Below are positions 16,812 to 24,451 of a DNA stretch of 35,874 bases, piece after piece (position 1 is the stretch's first letter; each line of letters starts with the position of its first letter). Under the pieces are notes generated by a model. That model searched no databases. It had not been told where the DNA came from and worked only from the letters and a program-made list of their open reading frames with translations. The translations under genes and the position numbers were made by a program. Source of the DNA: Methylopumilus sp009926035 (GTDB lineage Bacteria; Pseudomonadota; Gammaproteobacteria; Burkholderiales; Methylophilaceae); contig JBEANL010000012.1 of assembly GCA_041165405.1 (NCBI GenBank), positions 1-35,874 on the forward strand. Reading direction: 5' to 3'.

Positions 16812-17799
16812 AATTCTTAAATCGTCTCTTCTAAAAGCCTACCTCTGTGTGGGCTTTTTTATTATCCTGACCCTGTTAGGTGGCTGTGCCAATCTTCCTC
16901 AAACTGCGGCTATCTTGGAGCGCATACCCTCCGATATTCCATCGCGTGTTGAATTAGAAAATGTGCCTTTTTTTCCTCAGGATGACTACCAATGTGGTCC
17001 TGCGGCGCTCGCCACTGTGCTTAACGCCTCAGGCATAAAAATCGAACCTGAAACTTTAGTGGGCCAAGTCTATATCCCATCAAAAAAGGGGAGTCTTCAG
17101 ATTGAAATGCTCGCATCGATTAGAAGACAGGGTCGCATCGCTTATGAACTTCAACCGCAGCTCATTGATATCCTCAGAGAAATTCACGCAGGTCGGCCTG
17201 TTCTGGTCCTTGAAAATTTCAACACAGGTTTTTCAGACACCTGGCACTACGCAGTAGTTGTAGGCTACGATCTTAATCGCAAGGAATTGATCAGCCGATC
17301 TGGTATTAATCGACGAGAGACTCTATCGTTTAATAATTTTGAGTATATTTGGAAGCAAGGAGGCTACTGGGCATTAGTAGTATTGTCGCTTGATGAATTA
17401 CCTGCGACGGTCAATGAAAATCATTATGCTCAGTCCGTGTTAGCCCTTGAACAAAGTGGTCACCTAAAACAAGCAAAAACAGCTTACCAAACCCTGCTTA
17501 AGCGCTGGCCCAAAAATCTTATCGGTCAAATAGGTCTTGGAAATACAGCATATGCGCTCGGTGACCTTGCATCTGCAAAATTAGTTTTAACACAAGCAAT
17601 TCAAAATCACCCAGAGAGCGCTATGGCTCACAACAATCTTGCTCATGTTCTAGCTGATTTAGGAGATATGAAAGAAGCAATCAAGACAGCCGAAAAAGCA
17701 ATAAGCTTGGGCGGTCCATTTTTAGAGCTTACAAAAGAAACGCTTAATGAAATTCAACTCAAGGAGAAAAATTTAAAACTGCGTCACAAGAAAGAATAA
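16789..17799 (+). CDS. PA2778-family C39-like cysteine peptidase, TPR lipoprotein
   Basis: It is a predicted exported lipoprotein with a papain-like C39 peptidase domain and tetratricopeptide repeats; the substrate is unknown. No ATG fits. TTG 16789 gives 336 aa with a signal peptide and lipobox LGGC (C33); TTG 16774 or GTG 16849 are alternatives. Catalytic Cys69 lies in DYQCGPAALATVL and His153 in DTWHYAVVVGYD. Helical TPR units (about 225-325) include GHLKQAKTAYQTLLKRWP and SAMAHNNLAHVLADLGDMKEA. Its 5' end overlaps the PA2779-like gene and contains an intrinsic terminator, so expression probably depends on read-through. It converges on suhB with 11 bp between. Confidence 0.8.
   Translation: MLGFIINKILKSSLLKAYLCVGFFIILTLLGGCANLPQTAAILERIPSDIPSRVELENVPFFPQDDYQCGPAALATVLNASGIKIEPETLVGQVYIPSKKGSLQIEMLASIRRQGRIAYELQPQLIDILREIHAGRPVLVLENFNTGFSDTWHYAVVVGYDLNRKELISRSGINRRETLSFNNFEYIWKQGGYWALVVLSLDELPATVNENHYAQSVLALEQSGHLKQAKTAYQTLLKRWPKNLIGQIGLGNTAYALGDLASAKLVLTQAIQNHPESAMAHNNLAHVLADLGDMKEAIKTAEKAISLGGPFLELTKETLNEIQLKEKNLKLRHKKE
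16833..16860 (+). terminator. Intrinsic terminator inside the 5' end of the C39 peptidase gene
   Basis: The stem AAAAGCCTAC / GTGGGCTTTT (16833-16842 with 16849-16858, one T-G pair) with a 6-nt loop is followed by a run of six T (16855-16860). It is a textbook rho-independent terminator 22 bp after the stop of the PA2779-like gene. It also lies within the signal-peptide codons of the next gene, encoding K-A-Y-L-C-V-G-F-F. Confidence 0.82.
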
Positions 17800-17810
17800 A
17801 GTGATGAGTT

Positions 17811-18611
17811 TTATTTTTTGAGTGCTTGCGGCAAGAAGCTTGAAATTAAGGATTGCATGTCGTCATGAATCTTAGGCGATGCGACTAAAATATTTCCCGA
17901 TTCAAGCCATCCTGTTTGGCCAGAGAGGTCAGTCACAATACCTCCAGCTTCTTGGATCAAAAGTCCACCCGCCGCAATATCCCATGGCGATAATCCGATT
18001 TCCCAAAAACCATCCAGAGCGCCACTCGCCACGTAAGCTAAATCTAATGCTGCAGAACCAGCTCGGCGAATACCTGTTGTTTTTTGTATCATGGATTTAA
18101 ACATGTTTAGATAATCATTTAGGTATTTAAAATCACGAAAAGGAAATCCAGTCCCTATGAGTGCATCTTGAAGTTTGTGACATTTGGAAACGCGAATACG
18201 TTTATCATTTAAGAAAGCACCACGGCCTTTAGTGGCTGTATATAAATCATTTCGATTAGGCTCGTAAATAACCGCCTGTGTAATTTCTCCTTTATGTTGC
18301 AACGCGATCGATACACAGTACTGAGGAAAGCCATGTAAGAAATTTGTGGTGCCATCTAGTGGATCAATAATCCAAATGAAATCACTTTGATAAGATGTTG
18401 AACCTGATTCTTCACCTAAGAAGCCATGTGTTGGATACGCATCTTTTAAGGTTTCAATAATCGCGCGCTCAGCCGCAACATCGACCTCACTTACAAAATC
18501 ATTAAAGTTTTTGCTTTTAATAGTTAAGGTTCCGATATCTTGAGATGCTCGGTTAATAATGGCACCTGCACGTCTAGCTGCCTTCACTGCAATATTTAAC
18601 ATCGGATGCAT
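17811..18611 (-). CDS. suhB: Inositol-1-monophosphatase family protein SuhB
   Basis: It is a Mg-dependent phosphatase of the IMPase family; in enterobacteria SuhB also takes part in rRNA antitermination complexes. It has 266 aa. Metal-binding motifs GEESG (about 66-70) and WIIDPLDGTTNFLHGFPQY (about 80-98), plus SPWDIAAGGLLIQEAGG (about 208-224), are intact. The start ATG 18611 gives the family N-terminus (PMLNIAVKAARRAG); an in-frame ATG two codons later is possible. It is divergent from trmJ. The catalytic residues are complete, so enzyme activity is expected. Confidence 0.93.
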   Translation of the reverse strand: MHPMLNIAVKAARRAGAIINRASQDIGTLTIKSKNFNDFVSEVDVAAERAIIETLKDAYPTHGFLGEESGSTSYQSDFIWIIDPLDGTTNFLHGFPQYCVSIALQHKGEITQAVIYEPNRNDLYTATKGRGAFLNDKRIRVSKCHKLQDALIGTGFPFRDFKYLNDYLNMFKSMIQKTTGIRRAGSAALDLAYVASGALDGFWEIGLSPWDIAAGGLLIQEAGGIVTDLSGQTGWLESGNILVASPKIHDDMQSLISSFLPQALKK

Positions 18612-18706
18612 AAATGAATTTCTTTCTTTTTTTATAAGAACGTGTCTATTTAAATCTTTGTTTTTTTATAGACTTGATAAAATGCTATTTTACATGAAGG
18701 AACTCC

Positions 18707-19450
18707 ATGGTCGCTACTTCAGAAGCACTCGATCGCATTCGTATTATCCTCTGTCAAACAAGTCATCCTGGAAATATTGGTGCTGCTGCACGTGCAATGA
18801 AGACGATGGGTATACATAGACTTTATTTGGTCAATCCTAAAAAATTTCCACACCCTGAAGCCACAGCGATGTCTTCAGGTGCAGATGATGTTTTAAAAAA
18901 TGCATACGTGGTGAGTGATTTAGAAGAAGCACTGAAGGGCGTCAAGCTGGCGATTGGTTTATCTGCGAGACGACGTGAATTGTCACAACCTTATTTGGAT
19001 GTGCGCGAAGTCTCGCATGAAATGATTCGTGTTGCTAAAACTTCAGATGTTGCTTTTGTGTTTGGAACCGAAATGAGCGGGCTCTCTAATCTTGAAACTC
19101 ATCAATGTCAGGTATTAAGTTTTATTCATGCCAATCCTGATTACTCCTCTCTTAATTTAGCGCAAGCTGTTCAAGTGGTATGTCATGAATTAAGACAAGC
19201 ACATGTCTCAACACAACCCCCTAAACTCTATACAAAAGACTTAAGTCTCTTAGCAGATCACGATAGCCTGATGGGATTCTTATCACATTTAGAAGTCGTG
19301 TTAGATGAAATAGAATTTTTAGACAAAGTGCAAGGTGAGAGGCTAATGCAGCGACTTCATATTTTGTTTGCAAGATCACAACTTGAAATCGATGAAGTCA
19401 ATATTTTGCGTGGCATATTAACGCAAGTACAAAAAAAATTAAAAGCATAA
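18707..19450 (+). CDS. trmJ: tRNA (cytidine/uridine-2'-O-)-methyltransferase TrmJ
   Basis: It is a SPOUT-class enzyme that methylates the ribose of tRNA position 32 using SAM. It has 247 aa. The N-terminal RIILCQTSHPGNIGAAARAMKTMG and LYLVNP are diagnostic for the TrmJ/SpoU group. The knot motifs FGTEMSGL (about 124-131) and SSLNLAQAVQVVCHEL (about 148-163) bind SAM, and a helical C-terminal tail binds tRNA. The ribosome site GAAGGA precedes ATG 18707. The trmJ-cysE-iscR order recurs in beta- and gammaproteobacteria. Confidence 0.94.
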   Translation: MVATSEALDRIRIILCQTSHPGNIGAAARAMKTMGIHRLYLVNPKKFPHPEATAMSSGADDVLKNAYVVSDLEEALKGVKLAIGLSARRRELSQPYLDVREVSHEMIRVAKTSDVAFVFGTEMSGLSNLETHQCQVLSFIHANPDYSSLNLAQAVQVVCHELRQAHVSTQPPKLYTKDLSLLADHDSLMGFLSHLEVVLDEIEFLDKVQGERLMQRLHILFARSQLEIDEVNILRGILTQVQKKLKA

Positions 19451-19500
19451 AAAATCTTTTCTATTAACCAAGCAATTTAGTCAAGTTAATTATTTCATGC

Positions 19501-19514
19501 GATAATTCGATCTA
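19501..19514 (+). promoter_or_regulatory. Extended -10 promoter immediately before cysE (leaderless candidate)
   Basis: TGC-GATAAT (-10 at 19501-19506) is followed after 7 nt by the cysE ATG at 19514, so transcription would start on or next to the start codon. No Shine-Dalgarno sequence lies between. The -35 (TAGTCA region, about 19479) is weak. Confidence 0.5.
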
Positions 19515-20260
19515 TGTTTAAAAAAATTCGAGAAGATATTGCTATTGTCTTTGAGCGCGATCCAGCCGCAAGGTCAACACTTGAAGTTTTAACGACTTAC
19601 CCTGGTGTGCATGCTTTACTTATTCATCGCCTGTCTCACGCTTTTTGGCAAATTAAATTTTACTGGTTAGGTCGCATGCTTTCTCATATCGGTCGTTGGT
19701 TCACCGGCATTGAAATTCATCCGGGTGCGACGATCGGTCGTCGTGTATTTATTGATCATGGTATGGGCGTTGTCATTGGTGAAACCGCAATCATTGAAGA
19801 TGATTGCACGCTCTACCATGGTGTGACATTAGGTGGTACTTCTTGGAACAAAGGAAAGCGTCATCCTACTTTAAAGCAAGGTGTCGTCATTGGTGCAGGC
19901 GCTAAGATCTTAGGCCCCATTACCATTGGACGCGGCGCTAAAATCGGATCCAATGCGGTCGTTGTGAAAGACGTGCCAGCCAAGGCCACAGCTGTAGGTA
20001 TTCCTGCGCGTATTGTCGAAGAGGAAGGTAAAACAAAACAAAGAAGTGAAGTTCAATTACCAGCCTTTAATGCTTATGCAGTGGGTAAAGATGAGCCCGA
20101 TCCCGTACATAAAAATATAGATCATTTAATGTCGGCTATTAAAAAACAAAACCAAACCATTGAACGTTTAGAAGCTCAAATTAAAGCCTTAAAACCTCGT
20201 GCTACTGAGGATCTCAAGCTCGCTAAAGCCTTCTCGCTCAAGAAAAAGGTGTCTAAATAA
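19514..20260 (+). CDS. cysE: Serine O-acetyltransferase
   Basis: It acetylates L-serine with acetyl-CoA to O-acetylserine, the carbon skeleton for cysteine. It has 248 aa. The helical N-terminal part (MFKKIREDIAIVFERDPAARS) is the usual family start. A left-handed beta-helix of hexapeptide repeats (about 68-165) contains IHPGATIGRRVFIDHGMGVVIG (two turns) and the YHGVTLGGTSW active-site segment. A charged coiled tail (about 205-248) ends in lysines. It lies 88 bp before iscR; cysteine made here feeds the downstream desulfurases. A leaderless start is suggested by the -10 position. Confidence 0.95.
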   Translation: MFKKIREDIAIVFERDPAARSTLEVLTTYPGVHALLIHRLSHAFWQIKFYWLGRMLSHIGRWFTGIEIHPGATIGRRVFIDHGMGVVIGETAIIEDDCTLYHGVTLGGTSWNKGKRHPTLKQGVVIGAGAKILGPITIGRGAKIGSNAVVVKDVPAKATAVGIPARIVEEEGKTKQRSEVQLPAFNAYAVGKDEPDPVHKNIDHLMSAIKKQNQTIERLEAQIKALKPRATEDLKLAKAFSLKKKVSK

Positions 20261-20263
20261 TAC

Positions 20264-20292
20264 TTGATTAAATTAATGGGTTATTCTATACT
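20264..20292 (+). promoter_or_regulatory. Promoter of the isc operon
   Basis: TTGATT (20264-20269), an ideal 17-nt spacer and TATACT (20287-20292) lie upstream of iscR. The start is expected near 20299. It is the only obvious promoter for the iscR-fdx run. Confidence 0.75.
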
Positions 20293-20302
20293 TTAAGCTT
20301 CG

Positions 20303-20319
20303 GAAACTAAAAAAGTTTC
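20303..20319 (+). promoter_or_regulatory. Inverted repeat at the isc transcription start (candidate IscR operator)
   Basis: GAAACT-AAAAA-AGTTTC is a perfect 6-bp inverted repeat beginning about 5 nt after the predicted start site. Its position suits a repressor site for IscR autoregulation. Its sequence keeps the ACT-N-AGT core spacing of IscR sites but not the full E. coli type 1 consensus. It could instead be a small mRNA hairpin. Confidence 0.45.
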
Positions 20320-20348
20320 ATCCAAGTTTAAAGATAAAGGGTCTCATT

Positions 20349-20831
20349 ATGCGTCTCACTACCAAAGGTCGTTTTGCGGTTACCGCCATTCTTGATCTCG
20401 CATTAAACGAGTCAGAGAAGCCTGTTACCTTGGCTGACATCAGTGAACGACAATCGATCTCTTTGTCTTATCTTGAGCAACTCTTCAGTCGCATGCGTCG
20501 AGAAGGCATTGTAAAAAGTGTTCGTGGTCCTGGTGGTGGCTATTACTTAGCAAAAAAACAACAAGACATTACCGTGAAATCCATTATCACCGCTGTTGAT
20601 GAAGAGATTGACGCTACACAATGCTCTGGTAAAGAAAATTGCCATGAAGGTGAGCGCTGTATTACGCATGATCTTTGGGCATCCATTAATACCAAAATTT
20701 TAGACTACCTTGAAAGCTTAACTTTAGCGCATCTTGTCGAAGCACAATCGAAAGACGTGAAGAATCGCGAGAGTGCAATTTTTTTCTTGAACGATAAACT
20801 CAATCAAGGCAATTTAGCTAAAGCCGTTTAA
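20349..20831 (+). CDS. iscR: Fe-S cluster transcriptional regulator IscR
   Basis: It is an Rrf2-family repressor/activator that senses Fe-S status through a [2Fe-2S] cluster and controls the isc operon. It has 160 aa. The N-terminal winged helix is MRLTTKGRFAVTAILDLAL with SLSYLEQLFSRMRREGIV. The cluster ligands C92, C98 and C104 with H107 are all present in the CSGKENCHEGERCITHDLW region. The ribosome site AAAGGG precedes ATG 20349. It heads the isc operon and is 7 bp before the next gene. Confidence 0.96.
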   Translation: MRLTTKGRFAVTAILDLALNESEKPVTLADISERQSISLSYLEQLFSRMRREGIVKSVRGPGGGYYLAKKQQDITVKSIITAVDEEIDATQCSGKENCHEGERCITHDLWASINTKILDYLESLTLAHLVEAQSKDVKNRESAIFFLNDKLNQGNLAKAV

Positions 20832-20838
20832 TCAAATA

Positions 20839-21984
20839 ATGCAAAAAGTTTATTTTGATCATAATGCGACAACGGCTATAGACAAAAAAGTTTTAAGCGT
20901 CATGATGCCTTATCTTGAAATGCAACAAGGCAATCCTACAAGTCAACATAGCTTTGGCAGGCATGCTAGGACGGCGATTGAGGAAGCGCGTGAACAAGTC
21001 GCATTAGCGATTCACGCTCACCCGAGCGAAGTCATTTTTACTTCAGGTGGCACTGAAGCCAATAATATGATCGTGCATGGTGCGGCGATTAAAAATCCTC
21101 AAAGCACATTAGTACGAAGCAATATTGAGCATCCTTGCGTCGCTCGCCCTATGGAGGCGCTAACCCATCAAGGTTGGCATCAAGACATATTAAAAGTAAA
21201 TCATGATGGTGTGATCATGGATGAGGCCTATAAAAGTATCACTGCAAATAACATCAGTCTTGTCTCTGTGATGTTAGCAAATAATGAAACGGGAGCGATT
21301 CAAGAGATGTCACACTTATCGCATTTTGCAAAAGAGAAAAAAGCGCTCTCACATACAGATGCGGTACAAGCCTTTGGAAAAATTGATGTGCGCTTTGATG
21401 AACTTCAGATTGATGCGATGACGCTGTCTAGCCATAAAATTTATGGGCCTCAGGGTGCGGGTGCCTTAATCTTAAATAAGCGCGCTGATATTGAACCCCT
21501 GATTTACGGTGGCGGACAAGAAAAAAATTTAAGGAGTGGTACTGAAAATATAGCGGCCATTGTAGGTTTTGGTAAAGCATGTGAATTGATTTCGGAATCC
21601 TTAAAAGAATCATCCATGCGTTCGCGCGAACTGCAAACAAAGCTCGAATTTCATTTAAAAGAATTAGGTGCTGTGATTTTTTCTGAAAAAGCAAAAAGAC
21701 TAAGCAACACAACTTTCTTTGCATTTAAAGATATTGAAGGCTCCACCCTTCTCACTGCTTTAGATAAAAAAGGTTTTGCGATTGCGAGTGGCTCTGCATG
21801 CTCAAGTGTGAATAAAGAGCCAAGTCATGTATTACTTGCGATGGGTATCGATGAAGATTTAGCACGTGGTGCATTACGAATTAGTTTTGGAAACCAAAAT
21901 ACAATCAATGATGTCATATCATTTATTGAGGCATTAAAAAAAGAATTACAAACATTAAAACAACTAACTGCAATTGCGGCATAA
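20839..21984 (+). CDS. Cysteine desulfurase, NifS/IscS family (second copy)
   Basis: It is a PLP-dependent desulfurase-type protein of 381 aa located between iscR and the canonical iscS. It has the family start VYFDHNATTAID, PLP lysine K200 in SSHKIYGPQGAGAL, and active-loop Cys321 in SGSACSS followed by EPSHVLLAMG. It is clearly diverged from the adjacent IscS. The catalytic residues are intact, so it is probably active, perhaps with another acceptor (tRNA thiolation or another scaffold). It is too short and of the wrong subgroup for SufS. The same tandem arrangement is known in some betaproteobacterial isc operons; its separate role is unknown to me. Confidence 0.88.
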   Translation: MQKVYFDHNATTAIDKKVLSVMMPYLEMQQGNPTSQHSFGRHARTAIEEAREQVALAIHAHPSEVIFTSGGTEANNMIVHGAAIKNPQSTLVRSNIEHPCVARPMEALTHQGWHQDILKVNHDGVIMDEAYKSITANNISLVSVMLANNETGAIQEMSHLSHFAKEKKALSHTDAVQAFGKIDVRFDELQIDAMTLSSHKIYGPQGAGALILNKRADIEPLIYGGGQEKNLRSGTENIAAIVGFGKACELISESLKESSMRSRELQTKLEFHLKELGAVIFSEKAKRLSNTTFFAFKDIEGSTLLTALDKKGFAIASGSACSSVNKEPSHVLLAMGIDEDLARGALRISFGNQNTINDVISFIEALKKELQTLKQLTAIAA

Positions 21985-21994
21985 AAGAGAATAT

Positions 21995-23206
21995 ATGGAA
22001 CGTAAACCAATTTATTTAGATTATTCAGCAACGACACCGATTGATCCGCGTGTCGCTGAAAAAATGATTCCCTATATTACGGAACATTTTGGTAATCCAG
22101 CATCACGAAGCCACAGTTTCGGTTGGACTGCAGAAAAAGCAGTTGAAGAAGCTCGTGAAGAAGTCGCTAAACTTGTAAACGCTGACCCCAGAGAGATTGT
22201 ATGGACATCAGGTGCGACTGAGTCTAATAACTTAGCGATTAAAGGTGCGAGTCATTTTTATAGCACCAAAGGTAAACACGTCCTTACTATCGCCACCGAA
22301 CATAAAGCGGTGATTGATGCGGTACGTGAACTTGAACGTGAAGGTTTTACGGCAACCTATTTAGAGCCTGAACCTAATGGCTTGGTCGATTTAGAAAAAT
22401 TTAAAAAAGCGATTCGTCCTGATACTGTTTTAGCATCAGTCATGATTGTCAATAATGAAATTGGTGTGATCCAAGACATTGAAGCTTTAGGTAATATCTG
22501 TCGAAATGAAAAAGTGATCTTTCATGTCGACGCTGCCCAAGCGACCGGCAAAGTTGAAATTGATTTAGAAAAATTACCGGTAGATTTGATGAGTTTTTCT
22601 GCGCACAAAACTTATGGTCCTAAGGGCATTGGTGCGCTTTATGTGAGACGTAAACCACGTATTCGTATTGAAGCACAAATGCATGGGGGTGGCCATGAGC
22701 GCGGTATGCGCTCAGGCACACTAGCTACTCACCAAATTGTAGGCATGGGTGAAGCATTCAGAATTGCTCGCTTGGAAATGAAATCTGAGAATGAGCGCAT
22801 CAAAACATTACGCGATAAATTACTGCAAGGCTTACAAAGTATTGAAGAAGTTTATGTGAATGGTGACTTAAACCATCGTATTCCTCATAACCTTAATATC
22901 AGCTTTAACTATGTCGAAGGTGAGTCTCTCATCATGGCAGTGAAAGATATTGCAGTCTCAAGCGGTTCTGCATGTACATCCGCAAGTTTAGAGCCTAGTT
23001 ACGTATTGCGCGCATTAGGCCGCTCAGATGAATTAGCGCATAGCTCTATTCGTTTCTCCATTGGACGCTTCACCACTGAAGCGGATGTCGATTTTACGAT
23101 TCAATTATTAAAAGACAAGATTAAAAAATTAAGAGAACTCTCACCATTGTGGGAGATGTTTAAAGATGGCATTGATATTAGTAAAGTTGAGTGGGCTGCC
23201 CACTAG
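21995..23206 (+). CDS. iscS: Cysteine desulfurase IscS
   Basis: It supplies sulfane sulfur from cysteine to IscU and to tRNA-modifying enzymes. It has 403 aa from ATG 21995 (MERKPIYLDYSATTPIDP), the usual start; a frame from TTG 21974 overlaps the previous gene and is not needed. PLP lysine K205 lies in SFSAHKTYGPKGIGALYV. The sulfur-carrying Cys327 lies in SSGSACTSASLEPSYVLRALG, equivalent to E. coli Cys328. The C-terminus LSPLWEMFKDGIDISKVEWAAH matches IscS, the segment that docks IscU. It is 18 bp before iscU. Confidence 0.97.
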   Translation: MERKPIYLDYSATTPIDPRVAEKMIPYITEHFGNPASRSHSFGWTAEKAVEEAREEVAKLVNADPREIVWTSGATESNNLAIKGASHFYSTKGKHVLTIATEHKAVIDAVRELEREGFTATYLEPEPNGLVDLEKFKKAIRPDTVLASVMIVNNEIGVIQDIEALGNICRNEKVIFHVDAAQATGKVEIDLEKLPVDLMSFSAHKTYGPKGIGALYVRRKPRIRIEAQMHGGGHERGMRSGTLATHQIVGMGEAFRIARLEMKSENERIKTLRDKLLQGLQSIEEVYVNGDLNHRIPHNLNISFNYVEGESLIMAVKDIAVSSGSACTSASLEPSYVLRALGRSDELAHSSIRFSIGRFTTEADVDFTIQLLKDKIKKLRELSPLWEMFKDGIDISKVEWAAH

Positions 23207-23224
23207 TTTTTTTTAAGGACATAT

Positions 23225-23608
23225 ATGGCATACAGCGATAAAGTTTTAGATCACTACGAAAACCCAAGAAATGTCGGATCCCTCGATAAGAATGATCCGC
23301 ATGTCGGTACCGGTATGGTAGGTGCGCCTGCATGTGGTGACGTCATGAAATTACAAATTAAAGTGAGTGACAATGGCGTGATTGAAGATGCAAAGTTTAA
23401 AACATACGGCTGTGGTTCAGCGATTGCTTCGAGCTCACTTGTCACCGAATGGTTGAAAGGTAAAACATTAGACCAAGCCTCTGAAATTAAAAACTCAGCG
23501 ATTGCAGAAGAGTTGGCATTGCCACCCGTTAAAATACACTGCTCAGTATTAGCTGAAGATGCTATTAAATCAGCGATTGCTGATTTAAAGAGTAAACAAG
23601 GTAAATAA
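23225..23608 (+). CDS. iscU: Fe-S cluster assembly scaffold IscU
   Basis: It is the scaffold on which [2Fe-2S] clusters are built before HscA/HscB-assisted transfer. It has 127 aa, standard for IscU. Ligands are C37 and D39 (GAPACGDVMKLQI), C63 (TYGCGSAIASSS) and H105-C106 (PVKIHCSVLAEDAI). The HscA-recognition motif LPPVK (about 99-103) is present. Start ATG 23225 follows an AAGGAC ribosome site. Confidence 0.98.
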   Translation: MAYSDKVLDHYENPRNVGSLDKNDPHVGTGMVGAPACGDVMKLQIKVSDNGVIEDAKFKTYGCGSAIASSSLVTEWLKGKTLDQASEIKNSAIAEELALPPVKIHCSVLAEDAIKSAIADLKSKQGK

Positions 23609-23615
23609 ACTTAAG

Positions 23616-23939
23616 ATGAGCATTTCTTTAACGCCCAAAGCTGCGGAACGCGTCGAAAAATATCTCAAGAACCGAGGTAAAGGGGTGGGTCTTCGCTTGG
23701 GCGTTAAGACAACGGGCTGCTCCGGTATGGCTTACACACTAGAGTTTGTGGATGACACGTTGCCTGAAGATCAAATATTTGAAAGCCATGGCATCAAAAT
23801 CATGGTGGATCCAAAAAGTCTTGTTTATATTGACGGAACCGAACTCGATTTTGCTAAAGAAGGTTTAAACGAAGGATTTAAATTTAATAATCCTAATGTC
23901 AAGGCAGAATGTGGCTGCGGTGAGAGCTTTACAGTGTGA
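23616..23939 (+). CDS. iscA: Iron-sulfur assembly protein IscA
   Basis: It is an A-type carrier that binds iron or a cluster for delivery to target proteins, especially [4Fe-4S] enzymes. It has 107 aa. The three conserved cysteines are C35 (TTGCSGMAY) and C99/C101 (ECGCGESF). It lies 7 bp after iscU and overlaps hscB by 4 bp (GTGA), so translation is coupled. Confidence 0.97.
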   Translation: MSISLTPKAAERVEKYLKNRGKGVGLRLGVKTTGCSGMAYTLEFVDDTLPEDQIFESHGIKIMVDPKSLVYIDGTELDFAKEGLNEGFKFNNPNVKAECGCGESFTV

Positions 23940-24448
23940 ATCAAAATTTTTTTGACCTACTCCAACTTCCGAAAGCATTTGTTATTGATTTAAAAAAGCT
24001 TGATCAGAATTACCAAAGTATTCAAAAAGAAATTCATCCTGATCGGTTTGCATCTTTGGGTGATGACACTAAACTAGAATCCATAAAAAAAACGGCCCAA
24101 GTGAACGATGCCTATCAAACTTTGAAATCGCCTATTCGACGTGCAGAATATTTACTCCAATTACATGGTGTCAATATCCATGATGAAAAGTATACAGCGG
24201 TGCCTCAGGATTTTTTAATGCAGCAAATGGAATGGCGCGAAGAACTCGAGACGCATAAGCACGATAAATTAGCTCTTGAAAAATTAGCGGCTGATATTCA
24301 AAAAAATAAAAAACAAATGATCAATCAATTGCCAGCCTTCTTTGATAATAAAGATGATTTAAACGATGCCATTAAAACTACACGCGAACTTAATTTTATT
24401 GAAAAAATTGAACAGCACATTAATGACGCTTTAATCGAGATTATTTAG
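23936..24448 (+). CDS. hscB: Fe-S assembly co-chaperone HscB
   Basis: It is a J-domain co-chaperone that brings IscU to HscA and stimulates its ATPase. It has 170 aa. It starts at GTG 23936, overlapping the iscA stop. The J-domain HPD motif is at 34-36 in IHPDRF. The helical C-terminal domain (about 80-170) includes the QQMEWREEL segment used for IscU contact. It is 3 bp before hscA. Confidence 0.96.
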   Translation: MNQNFFDLLQLPKAFVIDLKKLDQNYQSIQKEIHPDRFASLGDDTKLESIKKTAQVNDAYQTLKSPIRRAEYLLQLHGVNIHDEKYTAVPQDFLMQQMEWREELETHKHDKLALEKLAADIQKNKKQMINQLPAFFDNKDDLNDAIKTTRELNFIEKIEQHINDALIEII

Positions 24449-24451
24449 GAT

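Noticed and set aside
21974..21994. Longer iscS beginning at TTG inside the previous gene
   Set aside because: The seven extra residues are absent from the IscS family and ATG 21995 gives the standard N-terminus.
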